Shown one piece after another: positions 17,658 through 26,789 of a stretch of DNA of 64,000 bases. Position 1 is the stretch's first letter; each line of letters opens with the position of its first letter. Source of the stretch: Rhodothalassium salexigens DSM 2132 (lineage in GTDB: Bacteria; Pseudomonadota; Alphaproteobacteria; Sphingomonadales; Rhodothalassiaceae); contig NZ_SLXO01000007.1 in NCBI RefSeq assembly GCF_004341375.1, forward strand, positions 124,001 through 188,000. The letters are read 5' to 3'. The position numbers were made by a program, and so were the translations under genes. Below the pieces are notes generated by a model. It was not told where the DNA came from. It saw only the letters and a list, made by a program, of their open reading frames with translations, and made no database searches.

Positions 17658-18482
17658 ATGACCGAGCACCGCCTCCCCCACCAGCGCCCCCGCCGCGTCG
17701 CCTTCAATGCCTGGACTTACGGTGTTTTGGCGGGCATGGCTTGGCTTGTCGCGGGCTTGGCGACGCCGGCCGCTTCGGCCGAGCCCACCGAGGTGACCGT
17801 GCGGGTGATTGCCAAAGGCGCGAAGTTTATCGGCTCGGGCATGGGCGGCGTGGCGGTTCGACTGGAAGACGCCGACAGCGGCCAGATCCTGGCCCAAGGC
17901 CGCACCGCCGGCACCACCGGCGACACCGACCGGATCATGTCCCGGGGCCTGACCCACGCCCAAAGCCGCGCCACGCCGGACGCCGCCCACTTCACCGCGA
18001 CGCTGGAACTGGACGCGCCGCGCCGGGTGCGCCTGGTGGCGACCGGCCCGGTGGCCCAGCCCCAGGCGCGCACCACGGTCACCGCCACGCAATGGATCGT
18101 GCCCGGCCGGCACCTGACCGGCGGCGGCGGTTGGGTGGTCGAAATGCCCGGTCTGGTGGTGAACCTGATGAGCCCGGCGCCGGCGATCAGCCACCCGGCG
18201 GGCGAGCCGATCCGCCTGGACGCCAAGGTCATGATGATGTGCGGCTGCCCGATCACGCCGGACGGGTTGTGGGACGCGGCCGATGTCGAGGTGGTGGCCA
18301 CGGTGTTGCGCGACGGCAAGCCGGTGGCGCGCGTGCCGCTCGACTATGCCAACAGCCCCAGCCGCTTCGCCGCGCCCTACACGCCCGAGGCGGCCGGCAC
18401 CTATGAACTGATCGTCCACGCCTATCAGCCGGGCAACGGCAATACCGGCCTCGACCGCACCGGCCTGTGGGTGACCGAATAG
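17658..18482 (+). CDS. Secreted protein of unknown function with a Cys-Gly-Cys motif
   Basis: 274 residues with a Sec-type signal peptide (hydrophobic segment near residues 20-37, cleavage likely after ASA at 41). The mature part is beta-rich with two similar-looking domains: one around ADSGQILAQGRTAGTTGDT, the other around DVEVVATVLRDGKPVARVPLDY ending in a segment TYELIVHAYQPGNGNTG. Between them lies VMMMCGCPITPDGLWDA, whose Cys-Gly-Cys could be redox-active or bind a metal. I do not recognise a named family. It is divergent from the peroxiredoxin-ArsR operon and probably shares its operator, so a role in periplasmic handling of a thiol, metal or oxidant is an inference from context. Confidence 0.8.
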   Translation: MTEHRLPHQRPRRVAFNAWTYGVLAGMAWLVAGLATPAASAEPTEVTVRVIAKGAKFIGSGMGGVAVRLEDADSGQILAQGRTAGTTGDTDRIMSRGLTHAQSRATPDAAHFTATLELDAPRRVRLVATGPVAQPQARTTVTATQWIVPGRHLTGGGGWVVEMPGLVVNLMSPAPAISHPAGEPIRLDAKVMMMCGCPITPDGLWDAADVEVVATVLRDGKPVARVPLDYANSPSRFAAPYTPEAAGTYELIVHAYQPGNGNTGLDRTGLWVTE

Positions 18483-18567
18483 GCACCGACCCCACCGGCC
18501 GCGCCGACCCGCCCCGGTTGCTCAGACGCCCTGTCGCCCAGACGCCGGTCGCTTAGACGCCGCGGCG

Positions 18568-19293
18568 CTAAGACGCCGCGTCGCGCTGTTCCAACCGGGC
18601 GACCGCGCGGTCGAGCCGCTCGGCGATGCGGGCGAGGTCGGGGCCCGCGCCGTCGCTGACCTCGGCGCCGCCGGTGCGCGGATCGTGTACCGCCAGCAGG
18701 CCCATCAGATGGTCGACCACCGGCCCGGTCTCGCCGCGACCGTGCAGCAGCAGGGTGCGCGCGGAATATTCGAGCGTGCCGTAGAACACGTCGCGCAGCA
18801 TCCAGCGCTTGACCGTGGCGGCGATCTCGCCGCGGTCGATGCCCTGCTGGACGATGCCGTCGAACACCGCCACATAGGCGCGGCGCTGCTCGATCTCCCA
18901 TTGCGGGTCATAGCCCGGCGCGTGGCGCAGCCGGGTCGCCAGTTCCAGCAGGGTGAAATCGGCCATCACCCGCTCCAGGTGGAAGCAGGCCAGGGCGCGC
19001 AGACGGGCGAAGGCGCCCCGGTGCGGCGCCACCGCCGCCTCGGCCGCCGCCGTCAACCGGCCCCAGAAGGCGCCGGTGACCGCCGACAACAGGTCGTTCT
19101 TGGTGCGGAAATAGAGATAGAGCGTGCCCTCGCCCATGCCGGCGCGCCGGGCGATCTCGGCCATGCGCGCGCCATCGAAACCGTGGGCGGAGAACTCCTC
19201 CTCGGCCGCCGCCAGGATCGCCGCCTCGCGCGCTTCCAGGCGCTGGCGCTTGGTGCGCGCGGCGGCCGAGCGGTCGTCATCAGCGGGGCTCAT
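18568..19293 (-). CDS. TetR-family transcriptional regulator
   Basis: 241 residues. The N-terminal helix-turn-helix reads EFSAHGFDGARMAEIARRAGMGEGTLYLYFRTKNDLL near residues 33-70, the classic TetR pattern. The C-terminal ligand domain is helical and ends in an Arg/Glu-rich coil. Its start overlaps the stop of the acyl-CoA synthetase gene by 4 bp, so it is the distal gene of that operon. It most likely represses both the synthetase operon and the divergent atuA-carboxylase operon, with an acyl-CoA as effector; this is inferred from position. Confidence 0.92.
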   Translation of the reverse strand: MSPADDDRSAAARTKRQRLEAREAAILAAAEEEFSAHGFDGARMAEIARRAGMGEGTLYLYFRTKNDLLSAVTGAFWGRLTAAAEAAVAPHRGAFARLRALACFHLERVMADFTLLELATRLRHAPGYDPQWEIEQRRAYVAVFDGIVQQGIDRGEIAATVKRWMLRDVFYGTLEYSARTLLLHGRGETGPVVDHLMGLLAVHDPRTGGAEVSDGAGPDLARIAERLDRAVARLEQRDAAS

Positions 19294-20849
19294 CGCAGGT
19301 CCAGCACGCGCGTCACCTCCTCGCGCAGTTGATACTTCAACACCTTGCCGGTGGCGTTGCGCGGCAGGGCGTCCATCAGGTGCACATGGGCGGGATGTTT
19401 ATAGTGCGCCAACCGGCCCTCGCAATGGGCGACCAGATGGTCTCGGGTCAGGGTGGCGCCGTTGCGCGGCACTACCACGGCACAGCCGGTCTCGCCCCAG
19501 CGGCTGTCGGGCACGCCGATCACCGCCACCTCGGCGATGCCGTCATGGGTGTAGAGCACATTCTCCACCTCGGCGGGATAGATGTTTTCGCCGCCCGAGA
19601 TGTACATGTCCTTCATCCGGTCCTCGATATAGAGAAAGCCTTGGGCGTCGATGCGCACGATATCACCGGTGCGCAGCCAGCCGTCGCGAAAGCTGTCGGC
19701 GTTGGCGTCCGGGCGCTGCCAATAGGCGGGCGTGACATTGCCGCCGCTGACCCACAATTCGCCCGGCTCGTCGACGCCGGCGGGCGCGCCGTCGGGGCGC
19801 ACCACCTTGCCGCGCACATGCGGGAACAAATGCCCCGCCGAGCCGACCCGCGCCGGCAGCGCCGATTTCGGGATCACGCTGATGCCGCCGCAGGTCTCGG
19901 TCATGCCGTAGACCTCCTGGACCATCAACCCGCGCGCCATCCACCAGTCGACCAGGGCGGTCGGCACGGTCTCGGCCCCGGCCAGGGCGGTGACGATGCG
20001 CGAAAAGTCGGCGCCCGGCTGTTCGGGCGCGCTCTGCAGCGCATTGTACATGGCCGGCACGAACAAGAGGTGGGTGATACCCAAGGCCGGGTCGCTGATC
20101 GCGCGCAGGGTCTCGCCCGGGTCGAAGTGGCGCATGATCACGGTCGACCCGCCATAATAGAGCGCCGAGACCGAAAACGCCATCAAGCCGCCGATATGGA
20201 ACAGCGGCATGGCCGAAAAGCCCACCATGGCGTTGCCCGAGCCCATGGCCGGCGCGGTGTTCATCACCGCATAGACCATCATCTCATGGGTGAAGGTCAC
20301 ACCCTTGGGCCGCCCGGTGGTGCCCGAGGAATACATCAACATGCACAAGGTCTCGCGCGGCTGGTCGACCATGGCCCAAACCGGCTCGGCCGCCGCCACA
20401 CCGCGTTCGAACGCGGTGTCGCCGCCAAGGCCGTCCATCGCCACCATGGCCCCCACCGCCGCGTTGTCGGCGAACGCCGCCACGGTCTCGGGAAACGCGG
20501 TGTCGACGATGAACAATGCCGGCCCGGCGTCGCCGACGATATAGGCGATCTCGGCCGGGGTCAGGCGGAAGTTGATCGGCAGATAGGCCGCCCCCAGCCG
20601 CCAGGCGGCGAACTGGATGTCCAGCATGTCGGTGCTGTTCATCGCCAGCACCGCCACCCGGTCGCCGGGGCCGACGCCCCGGGCGCGCAGGAAACCGGCG
20701 ACCCGGGCCACCCGCTCGTGCAACTGGGCATAGCTGCGACGCCGGCCGCTGGCCAGGTCCAGGGTCGCCATCTTGGCCGGGTGGAACGCCGCATTGTGGG
20801 CGATCCAGTCGGCGACGAAATCGTTCGCCGTGCGTGCTTGCTGCGTCAT
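19290..20849 (-). CDS. Acyl-CoA synthetase (AMP-binding, ANL superfamily)
   Basis: Activates a carboxylic acid to its CoA thioester via an acyl-AMP. It has 519 residues from the ATG at 20849, about 11 bases past GGGGAGAG; the frame is open to 21026 but the extension overlaps the divergent gene. The P-loop is YSSGTTGRPKGVTFTHE. Other ANL motifs: VYGMTETCGG, GELWVSGGNVTPAYWQRPDA, WLRTGDIVRIDAQGFLYIEDRMKDMYISGGENIYPAEVE and the C-terminal Lys in RNATGKVLKYQLR. Within this cluster it would feed an acyl-CoA to the carboxylase; the chain type cannot be told from sequence, but AtuH of acyclic terpene degradation is an analogue. Confidence 0.94.
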   Translation of the reverse strand: MTQQARTANDFVADWIAHNAAFHPAKMATLDLASGRRRSYAQLHERVARVAGFLRARGVGPGDRVAVLAMNSTDMLDIQFAAWRLGAAYLPINFRLTPAEIAYIVGDAGPALFIVDTAFPETVAAFADNAAVGAMVAMDGLGGDTAFERGVAAAEPVWAMVDQPRETLCMLMYSSGTTGRPKGVTFTHEMMVYAVMNTAPAMGSGNAMVGFSAMPLFHIGGLMAFSVSALYYGGSTVIMRHFDPGETLRAISDPALGITHLLFVPAMYNALQSAPEQPGADFSRIVTALAGAETVPTALVDWWMARGLMVQEVYGMTETCGGISVIPKSALPARVGSAGHLFPHVRGKVVRPDGAPAGVDEPGELWVSGGNVTPAYWQRPDANADSFRDGWLRTGDIVRIDAQGFLYIEDRMKDMYISGGENIYPAEVENVLYTHDGIAEVAVIGVPDSRWGETGCAVVVPRNGATLTRDHLVAHCEGRLAHYKHPAHVHLMDALPRNATGKVLKYQLREEVTRVLDLR

Positions 20850-20914
20850 CGGCGCGGCCTCTCCCCATATGTGCGGCCGCCGGCTTGTGCCCGCCGTCTC
20901 GGCCATTGAGATTG

Positions 20915-20931
20915 ACTCATAAATCCTGAGT
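20915..20931. promoter_or_regulatory. Inverted repeat in divergent promoter, candidate TetR operator
   Basis: ACTCA-N7-TGAGT lies between the divergent acyl-CoA synthetase and atuA genes. A wider dyad CATTGA (20904-20909) and TCAATG (20941-20946) brackets it, off-centre by two bases. The region is AT-rich relative to its surroundings and should hold both promoters. Confidence 0.45.
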
Positions 20932-21018
20932 GATACTTTTTCAATGTTACAACAATCGACGCCGACGCGGGAGCCATCCCGGACCGACCGGCGCGCCTTA
21001 TGGGGAGATTGCGTCTTG

Positions 21019-22878
21019 GTGCGCAAGGCAATGATCCGGGTCGGCGGTGCCGGCGGCTTTTGGGGCGAATCGGCGGTGGGCGTGCGACCGCTGCTCGACG
21101 CCGGGGTCGACGTGTTGGTGTTCGACTATCTGGCCGAGATCACCCTGTCGATCCTGGCCCGCCAGCGCCGCGACGACCCGGCCCAGGGCTATGCCCGCGA
21201 CGTGGTGCCGGCGCTGGTCAAGCCGTTCGCGCGCCGGCTGGCCGAGCGCGGCGTCAAGCTGGTGGTCAATGCGGGCGGCGTGAACCCGGCCGCCTGCGCC
21301 GCGGCGATCCGGTCGGAGTTGGCCGCTCAAGGGGTGGCCCTCAAGGTCGCCACGGTCGCCGGCGACGACCTGGCCGACCGCGCCGCCGCCTTTCACCAAG
21401 CCGGCATCGTCGACCTGGACGACGGCCGGGCGTTCCCGGCGCCGGAGACGGTGGCCAGCGTCAACGCCTATCTGGGTGCGGTGCCGATCGCGGCCGCCTT
21501 GGGCGCCGGTGCCGACATCGTGGTCACCGGGCGGGTCGTGGACAGCGCCTTGACGCTCGGCCCGTGCCTGTGGGCGTTCGGCTGGGCGCTGGACGATTGG
21601 GACCGGCTGGCCGCCGGGTCCTTGGCCGGCCACCTGATCGAATGCGGCCCGCAGGCCACCGGCGGCAATTTCACCGACTGGCGCCAGGCCGCCACCGGCG
21701 ACGCCGGCGCGCCGCCCGATACCGACCCGGTGCCGGGGATCGCGCGCATCGGCTATCCGATCGCCGAGATCGCCGCCGACGGCGCGGTCACCATCACCAA
21801 GCCGCCGGGCACCGGCGGCCGGGTCTCGCCGGCGACCGTGGGCGAACAGATGCTCTACGAGATCGGCGACCCCACCGCCTATGCGCTGCCCGACGTGGTC
21901 TGCGATGTCGCATCCGTCACCCTGACCCAGGCCGGACCCGACCGGGTGGCGGTGGCCGGGGCGCGCGGCCGGCCGGCGCCCGGGCATTACAAGGTCTCGG
22001 CCACCCATGCCGACGGCTACCGCGCCGGCCAGGTTCTGTTCTTCTATGGCGACCAGGCGGCGGCGAAAGCGCGCGCTTATGGCCAGGCGATGGCGGCGCG
22101 CGCGCGCGTGCTGGCGCAGACGCTGGGCTTCGCGCCGTTCGACGAGGTGGCGATCGAAACCTTCGGCGACGAAAGCCATTATGGCGCCTTCGCCCGCCCG
22201 GACGCCGCCGCCGCGCGCGAGGTGGCGCTCAAGGTCGCGGTGCGCCACGCCGACGCGCGCGCGGTGGGCCTGTTCCTGCGCGAACTGGTCGGCGGCGCCC
22301 TGGCGACACCGCCGGGGCTGACCATGTTCACCGGCGGCGGCCGGCCCAAGCCGTCGCCGGTGGTGCGGCTGTTCTCGTTCCTGATCCCCAAGGACCAGGT
22401 GACGGCCACGGTGGCACTGGACGACGCCCCGGTCGCGCTGCCCGCGCCGCCCGCAGCCGGGCCCGACGCGCCGGCCGGCGCCGCGCCCGATGGCCCCCCG
22501 CCGCCCGAGCCGCCACCGCCGCCCGACCGGCGCGAGCCGCTGGTGGCGGTGCCGCTGCACCGGGTCGCCTGGGCGCGCAGCGGCGACAAGGGCAATGCCG
22601 CCAATATCGGCGTGCTGCCGCGCCAGCCGGCGCTGGCCCCCTATCTGTGGGCGGCGCTTGACGAGGCGACGGTGGCGGCGCGCTTCGCCCACTTCCTCGA
22701 CGGCCCGGTGCAGCGCCATTTCCTGCCCGGCACCGGGGCCATCAACATCGTGCTCCACCGGGTGCTCGGCGGCGGCGGCGTGGCCAGCCTGCGCAACGAC
22801 CCCCAGGGCAAGGGCTATGCCCAGATCCTGCTGCAAACCCCGGTGGGCGTGCCCGCCCCGCTGTTGGAGAGCCTATAA
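21019..22878 (+). CDS. atuA: AtuA family protein (DUF1446) with fused C-terminal AtuA-like domain
   Basis: AtuA is required for acyclic terpene (citronellol/geraniol) use in Pseudomonas, but its chemistry is not established. The N-terminal domain begins IRVGGAGGFWGESAVG and continues with FDYLAEITLSILA and KLVVNAGGVNP, all typical of DUF1446. After about residue 475 a Pro/Ala-rich linker of roughly 45 residues leads to a domain of about 110 residues with ARSGDKGNAANIGVLPR, which in many bacteria is a separate small gene. Start: GTG at 21019, about 11 bases after GGGGAG; ATG at 21031 is the alternative. It ends one base before the carboxyltransferase ATG, indicating an operon. Confidence 0.92.
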   Translation: MRKAMIRVGGAGGFWGESAVGVRPLLDAGVDVLVFDYLAEITLSILARQRRDDPAQGYARDVVPALVKPFARRLAERGVKLVVNAGGVNPAACAAAIRSELAAQGVALKVATVAGDDLADRAAAFHQAGIVDLDDGRAFPAPETVASVNAYLGAVPIAAALGAGADIVVTGRVVDSALTLGPCLWAFGWALDDWDRLAAGSLAGHLIECGPQATGGNFTDWRQAATGDAGAPPDTDPVPGIARIGYPIAEIAADGAVTITKPPGTGGRVSPATVGEQMLYEIGDPTAYALPDVVCDVASVTLTQAGPDRVAVAGARGRPAPGHYKVSATHADGYRAGQVLFFYGDQAAAKARAYGQAMAARARVLAQTLGFAPFDEVAIETFGDESHYGAFARPDAAAAREVALKVAVRHADARAVGLFLRELVGGALATPPGLTMFTGGGRPKPSPVVRLFSFLIPKDQVTATVALDDAPVALPAPPAAGPDAPAGAAPDGPPPPEPPPPPDRREPLVAVPLHRVAWARSGDKGNAANIGVLPRQPALAPYLWAALDEATVAARFAHFLDGPVQRHFLPGTGAINIVLHRVLGGGGVASLRNDPQGKGYAQILLQTPVGVPAPLLESL

Positions 22879-22879
22879 C

Positions 22880-24505
22880 ATGCCCGCCTTCGTGTCCCAC
22901 ATCCGCCCGGGCAGCGATGCCTATGAGGCCAACCGGCGCGATATGCTGGCGCTGGTCGAGCGGCTGCGCGACCTGGAACACCGCGCGGTCGAGCTGTCGG
23001 AACGGCGCCGGCCGGTGTTCGAAAAGCGCGGCCAGTTGCCGCCGCACGACCGGCTGGCCCGGCTGCTCGACCCCGGCATGCCGTTTCTGCGCCTGCACAG
23101 CCTGGCCAATTATCGCCTGGAAGACCCCAACCCCAAGACCAGCGTGCCCGGCGGCAATCTGATCTGCGGCATCGGCTTCGTGGCCGGCGTGCGGGCGCTG
23201 ATCTGGGTCGACGACAGCGGCATCAAGGCCGGCGCCATGACCAAGGGCAGCCTGGCGGTCGCGGAACAGGCACTGGCCATGGCGCGGCGGCTCAAGCTGC
23301 CGCTGGTCCATCTGGTGGAAAGCGCCGGCGCCAATCTGACCGACTATGAGGTGTCCTTGTGGGCGCGCGGCGGCGGCGTGTTCTATGGCCTGGCCAAGCT
23401 CAGCGCCGCCGGTATCCCGACGCTCGCCGTGCTGCACGGGCCGTCGACCGCCGGCGGCGCCTACATGCCGGGCATGAGCGACTATGTGATCGGCGTGAAG
23501 AAGAACGGCATGGCCGCGCTGGCCGGGGCGGCGCTGGTGGCGGCGGCCACCGGCGAAGAAGCCCGCGACCGCGATCTCGGCGGCGCCGAGATGCACGCCA
23601 CCGTGTCGGGGCTGGTGGAATATCTGGCCGAGGACGACGCCGACGCCCTGGTGCGCGCGCGCCGGGTGATCGCCGGGCTCGACTGGAACCGCGCGCTCGC
23701 CGGCTACTCAGCGCCCGAGCCCGGGCCGCCGCCGCGCTACGACACCGACGAACTGGCCGGCGTGGTGCCGGTCGACCACCGCACGCCCTATGACGTGCAC
23801 GAGGTGGTGGCCCGGGTCGTCGACGGGTCGGAGATGGACGACTTCAAGCCCGACTATGGCCCGGCCACGGTGTGCCTGCGCGCGCGCATCCACGGCCACG
23901 CCTGCGCGATCCTGGGCAATAACGGCCCCATCGACCCCGCCGGCGCCACCAAGGCGGCGCAGTTCCTGCAGCTCAGCGACCAGGCCGATTTGCCGGTGAT
24001 CTTCCTCAACAACACCACCGGCTACATCGTCGGCACCGAGTCCGAACAGGGCGGCATGATCAAGCACGGGTCGAAGATGATCCAGGCGGTGTCGACCCTG
24101 CGGGTGCCGCGCATCACGCTCTATATCGGCGCCAGCTTCGGCGCCGGCAATTACGGCATGTGCGGCTATGCCTACGAGCCCGACTTCCTGTTCGCCTGGC
24201 CCAATGCCGCGACCGGGGTGATGGGCGGCGAACAGGCGGCGCGCACCATGGCCCGGGTGATGCGCGGGGCCGCCGAACGGCGCGGCCAACAGGTGCCCGA
24301 CGAGATGATCGCCGCCCAGGAAACCCGCATCCGCGACCTGTTCGACGACCAGTCGGACGCGTTCACCACCTCGGGCCGGGTGCTCGACCACGGCGTCATC
24401 GACCCGCGCGACACCCGCCGGGTGCTCGGCTTCGCCCTCGCCACCGTGGCCGAGGCGCGGGCGCGCACCTTGCAGCCCAACAGCTTCGGCGTCGCCCGGT
24501 TCTGA
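22880..24505 (+). CDS. Acyl-CoA carboxylase, carboxyltransferase (beta) subunit
   Basis: Carboxyltransferase subunit of a biotin-dependent acyl-CoA carboxylase, of the methylcrotonyl-/geranyl-CoA carboxylase type (AtuC-like). It has 541 residues. The two crotonase-like lobes are evident: IWVDDSGIKAGAMTKGSLAVAEQALAMA and STAGGAYMPGMSDYVIGVKKN in the first, and NNGPIDPAGATKAAQFLQL, FLNNTTGYIVGTESEQGGMIKHG and YIGASFGAGNYGMCGYAYEPDFLFAWPNA in the second. The GASFGAGNYGM stretch is the acyl-CoA oxyanion-hole region. It is followed 16 bp later by the biotin carboxylase subunit. MCC and GCC subunits are similar, so the substrate is not settled. Confidence 0.94.
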   Translation: MPAFVSHIRPGSDAYEANRRDMLALVERLRDLEHRAVELSERRRPVFEKRGQLPPHDRLARLLDPGMPFLRLHSLANYRLEDPNPKTSVPGGNLICGIGFVAGVRALIWVDDSGIKAGAMTKGSLAVAEQALAMARRLKLPLVHLVESAGANLTDYEVSLWARGGGVFYGLAKLSAAGIPTLAVLHGPSTAGGAYMPGMSDYVIGVKKNGMAALAGAALVAAATGEEARDRDLGGAEMHATVSGLVEYLAEDDADALVRARRVIAGLDWNRALAGYSAPEPGPPPRYDTDELAGVVPVDHRTPYDVHEVVARVVDGSEMDDFKPDYGPATVCLRARIHGHACAILGNNGPIDPAGATKAAQFLQLSDQADLPVIFLNNTTGYIVGTESEQGGMIKHGSKMIQAVSTLRVPRITLYIGASFGAGNYGMCGYAYEPDFLFAWPNAATGVMGGEQAARTMARVMRGAAERRGQQVPDEMIAAQETRIRDLFDDQSDAFTTSGRVLDHGVIDPRDTRRVLGFALATVAEARARTLQPNSFGVARF

Positions 24506-24521
24506 AGGAGACCGCCCGGCC

Positions 24522-26789
24522 ATGACCAACCATCCCCACACGCCCGATGCCCACCGCCCCGGGCCCAAGCCGGCCGCCCCCAAGCCCGCCGGCGCCGAGA
24601 CGCTGACCGGCCGGTTCGACACCCTGCTGGTCGCCAACCGGGGCGAGATCGCCTGTCGCGTCCTGGCCAGCGCCCGTGCCATGGGGCTCGCCACCGTGGC
24701 GGTCTATTCCGACGCCGACCAAGACGCCCCCCATGTGCGCCTGGCCGACCGGGCGGTGCGTTTGGGGCCGGCCCCGGTGGCGCAATCCTATCTGGACGCC
24801 GACGCGATCCTGGCCGCGGCCCGGACCGCCGGTGCCCAGGCGATCCACCCGGGCTACGGCTTCTTGAGCGAGAATGCCCGGTTCGCCCGTGCGGTGCGCG
24901 CGGCGGGGCTGGTGTTCGTGGGCCCGCCGGCCGACGCTATCGAACTGATGGGCGACAAGGCGCGCGCCAAGGCCCATCTGGCCGACCGGGGCGTGCCGCT
25001 GGTGCCCGGCTATCAGGGCGGCGACCAGAGCGATGCGCGGCTGGTCGCCGAGGCCGCCGCCATCGGCTTTCCGCTGATGGTCAAGGCGGCGGCCGGTGGC
25101 GGCGGGCGCGGCATGCGCCGGGTCGACCAGGCGGCCGGCCTCGCCGACGCCCTGGCGCTCGCCCGCACCGAGGCCGAGGCGGCGTTCGGCGACCCGACGC
25201 TGATCCTCGAACGCGCGCTCGTCGACGCCCGCCATGTGGAGGTCCAGGTGCTCGCCGACGCCCACGCCACGGTGGTGGCGCTGGGCGAGCGCGACTGTTC
25301 GGTCCAGCGTCGGCACCAGAAGATCATCGAGGAGGCGCCCTGCCCCGCCCTCGACGACGCCGGCCGGCAAGCGATCGCGGCGGCCGCCGTCAAGGCCGCC
25401 CAAAGCGTGGCGTATGTGGGCGCGGGCACGGTGGAATTCCTGCTCGACGCCGGGGGCGCCTTCTGCTTCCTGGAGATGAACACCCGGCTTCAGGTGGAGC
25501 ACCCGGTGACCGAGATGGTCACCGGGCTCGACCTGGTGGCCGAACAGATCCGCATCGCCCAGGGCGCGGCACTGAGCCCGGCGGCCCGCGACGCCCGGCC
25601 CAGCGGCCACGCCATCGAAGCCCGGCTCTACGCCGAAGACCCGGACGCCGACTTCCGCCCCGACACCGGCGCGATCCGGCTGTGGCGGCCGCCCGCCGGC
25701 GCCGGCATCCGCGTCGACGCCGGGATCGAGACCGGCGGCGCGGTCACCCCCTTCTACGACGCCATGGTCGCCAAGATCGTCGCCCATGGTAGCGACCGCG
25801 ACGACGCCCGGCGCCGGCTGATCGCCGCCCTCGACCGCACCGCGCTGTTGGGCGTCAAGACCAACCGCGACTATCTGATCCGCGCGCTCAGCCACCCGGT
25901 GTTCGCCGCCGGCCAGGCCACCACCGGCTTCGTCGCCGCCCATATGGGCGTACCCGCCGGGCCCGACGCCGACAACGACGCTGACGACGAAGCCGACCGC
26001 GAGGCCGCCACCGCCCGCGCCGCCGCGGTCGCCGCCTGGTGCCTGTTCGCCCGCGCGCGCGACGCCGCCTGCGCCGCAGCCCCGCCCATGAACGCCGGCA
26101 TGGCGCGCGATCTGCTGCACTGGACCAGCGGCCCGGCCATCGACACGGTGATCGAGTTGGTCGACGAGGCCGGCGCCCTGCACACCTGCCGCCTCCGCCC
26201 CGACCCCGGCGCGACCGGCGCGCACGGGGCGATCCGCGCCCGCGTCGGCGAGCACGCCTGGACGCTGGCGCCCGACCCCAATTGCGGCTCAAAGGCGGGC
26301 GCAGCCCCGCCGGCCGACACACCGCACGCTCTGCGCATCGACGGCCGGCGGCTGGCGCTGGCGGCGGCGACCGACCCGGACGGCCGGCTGCACCTGGCGC
26401 TCGGCCCCCGGACCTGGCTGTTCACCGAGGCGCTGGCCGCGCGCGCCGAGCAGGCCGCCACCGGCGACGGCACGGTGACCGCGCCGATGCACGGCACGCT
26501 GGTCGCGCTCGACGTGGCGGTGGGCGACCGGGTCGCCGCCGGCCAGCGCCTCGGCGTGCTCGAAGCCATGAAGATGCAGCAGGACCTGCGCGCCCCGGTG
26601 GCGGGCCGGGTGTGCCGCATCGCCGCCCAAGCCGGCGACCAAGTGGCCGCGCGCGCGGCAATTGTCGAAATCGACGCCGCCGAAGAGACCCGATCCGGCG
26701 GCGACGCGACGACGGCGGCGGATGGCAAGGACGCCGCCGCCACGCCCGGCCCGGCACACCCGACGGCCAGCCAAGGAGAGGCCCGATGA
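24522..26789 (+). CDS. Acyl-CoA carboxylase, biotin carboxylase/BCCP (alpha) subunit
   Basis: 755 residues. The biotin carboxylase domain starts at LLVANRGEIACRVLASARAMG and includes AIHPGYGFLSENA, the Gly-rich ATP loop AAAGGGGRGMRRV and the active-site region EMNTRLQVEHPVTEMVTGLDLV. After a linker of about 150 residues, the C-terminal biotinyl domain has GVLEAMKMQQDL with the biotinylated Lys near residue 683. The final 40 residues are a low-complexity Thr/Ala/Asp tail. There are also about 30 extra N-terminal residues rich in His and Pro. It matches AtuF/MccA-type alpha subunits, and its stop overlaps the next start. Confidence 0.94.
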   Translation: MTNHPHTPDAHRPGPKPAAPKPAGAETLTGRFDTLLVANRGEIACRVLASARAMGLATVAVYSDADQDAPHVRLADRAVRLGPAPVAQSYLDADAILAAARTAGAQAIHPGYGFLSENARFARAVRAAGLVFVGPPADAIELMGDKARAKAHLADRGVPLVPGYQGGDQSDARLVAEAAAIGFPLMVKAAAGGGGRGMRRVDQAAGLADALALARTEAEAAFGDPTLILERALVDARHVEVQVLADAHATVVALGERDCSVQRRHQKIIEEAPCPALDDAGRQAIAAAAVKAAQSVAYVGAGTVEFLLDAGGAFCFLEMNTRLQVEHPVTEMVTGLDLVAEQIRIAQGAALSPAARDARPSGHAIEARLYAEDPDADFRPDTGAIRLWRPPAGAGIRVDAGIETGGAVTPFYDAMVAKIVAHGSDRDDARRRLIAALDRTALLGVKTNRDYLIRALSHPVFAAGQATTGFVAAHMGVPAGPDADNDADDEADREAATARAAAVAAWCLFARARDAACAAAPPMNAGMARDLLHWTSGPAIDTVIELVDEAGALHTCRLRPDPGATGAHGAIRARVGEHAWTLAPDPNCGSKAGAAPPADTPHALRIDGRRLALAAATDPDGRLHLALGPRTWLFTEALAARAEQAATGDGTVTAPMHGTLVALDVAVGDRVAAGQRLGVLEAMKMQQDLRAPVAGRVCRIAAQAGDQVAARAAIVEIDAAEETRSGGDATTAADGKDAAATPGPAHPTASQGEAR

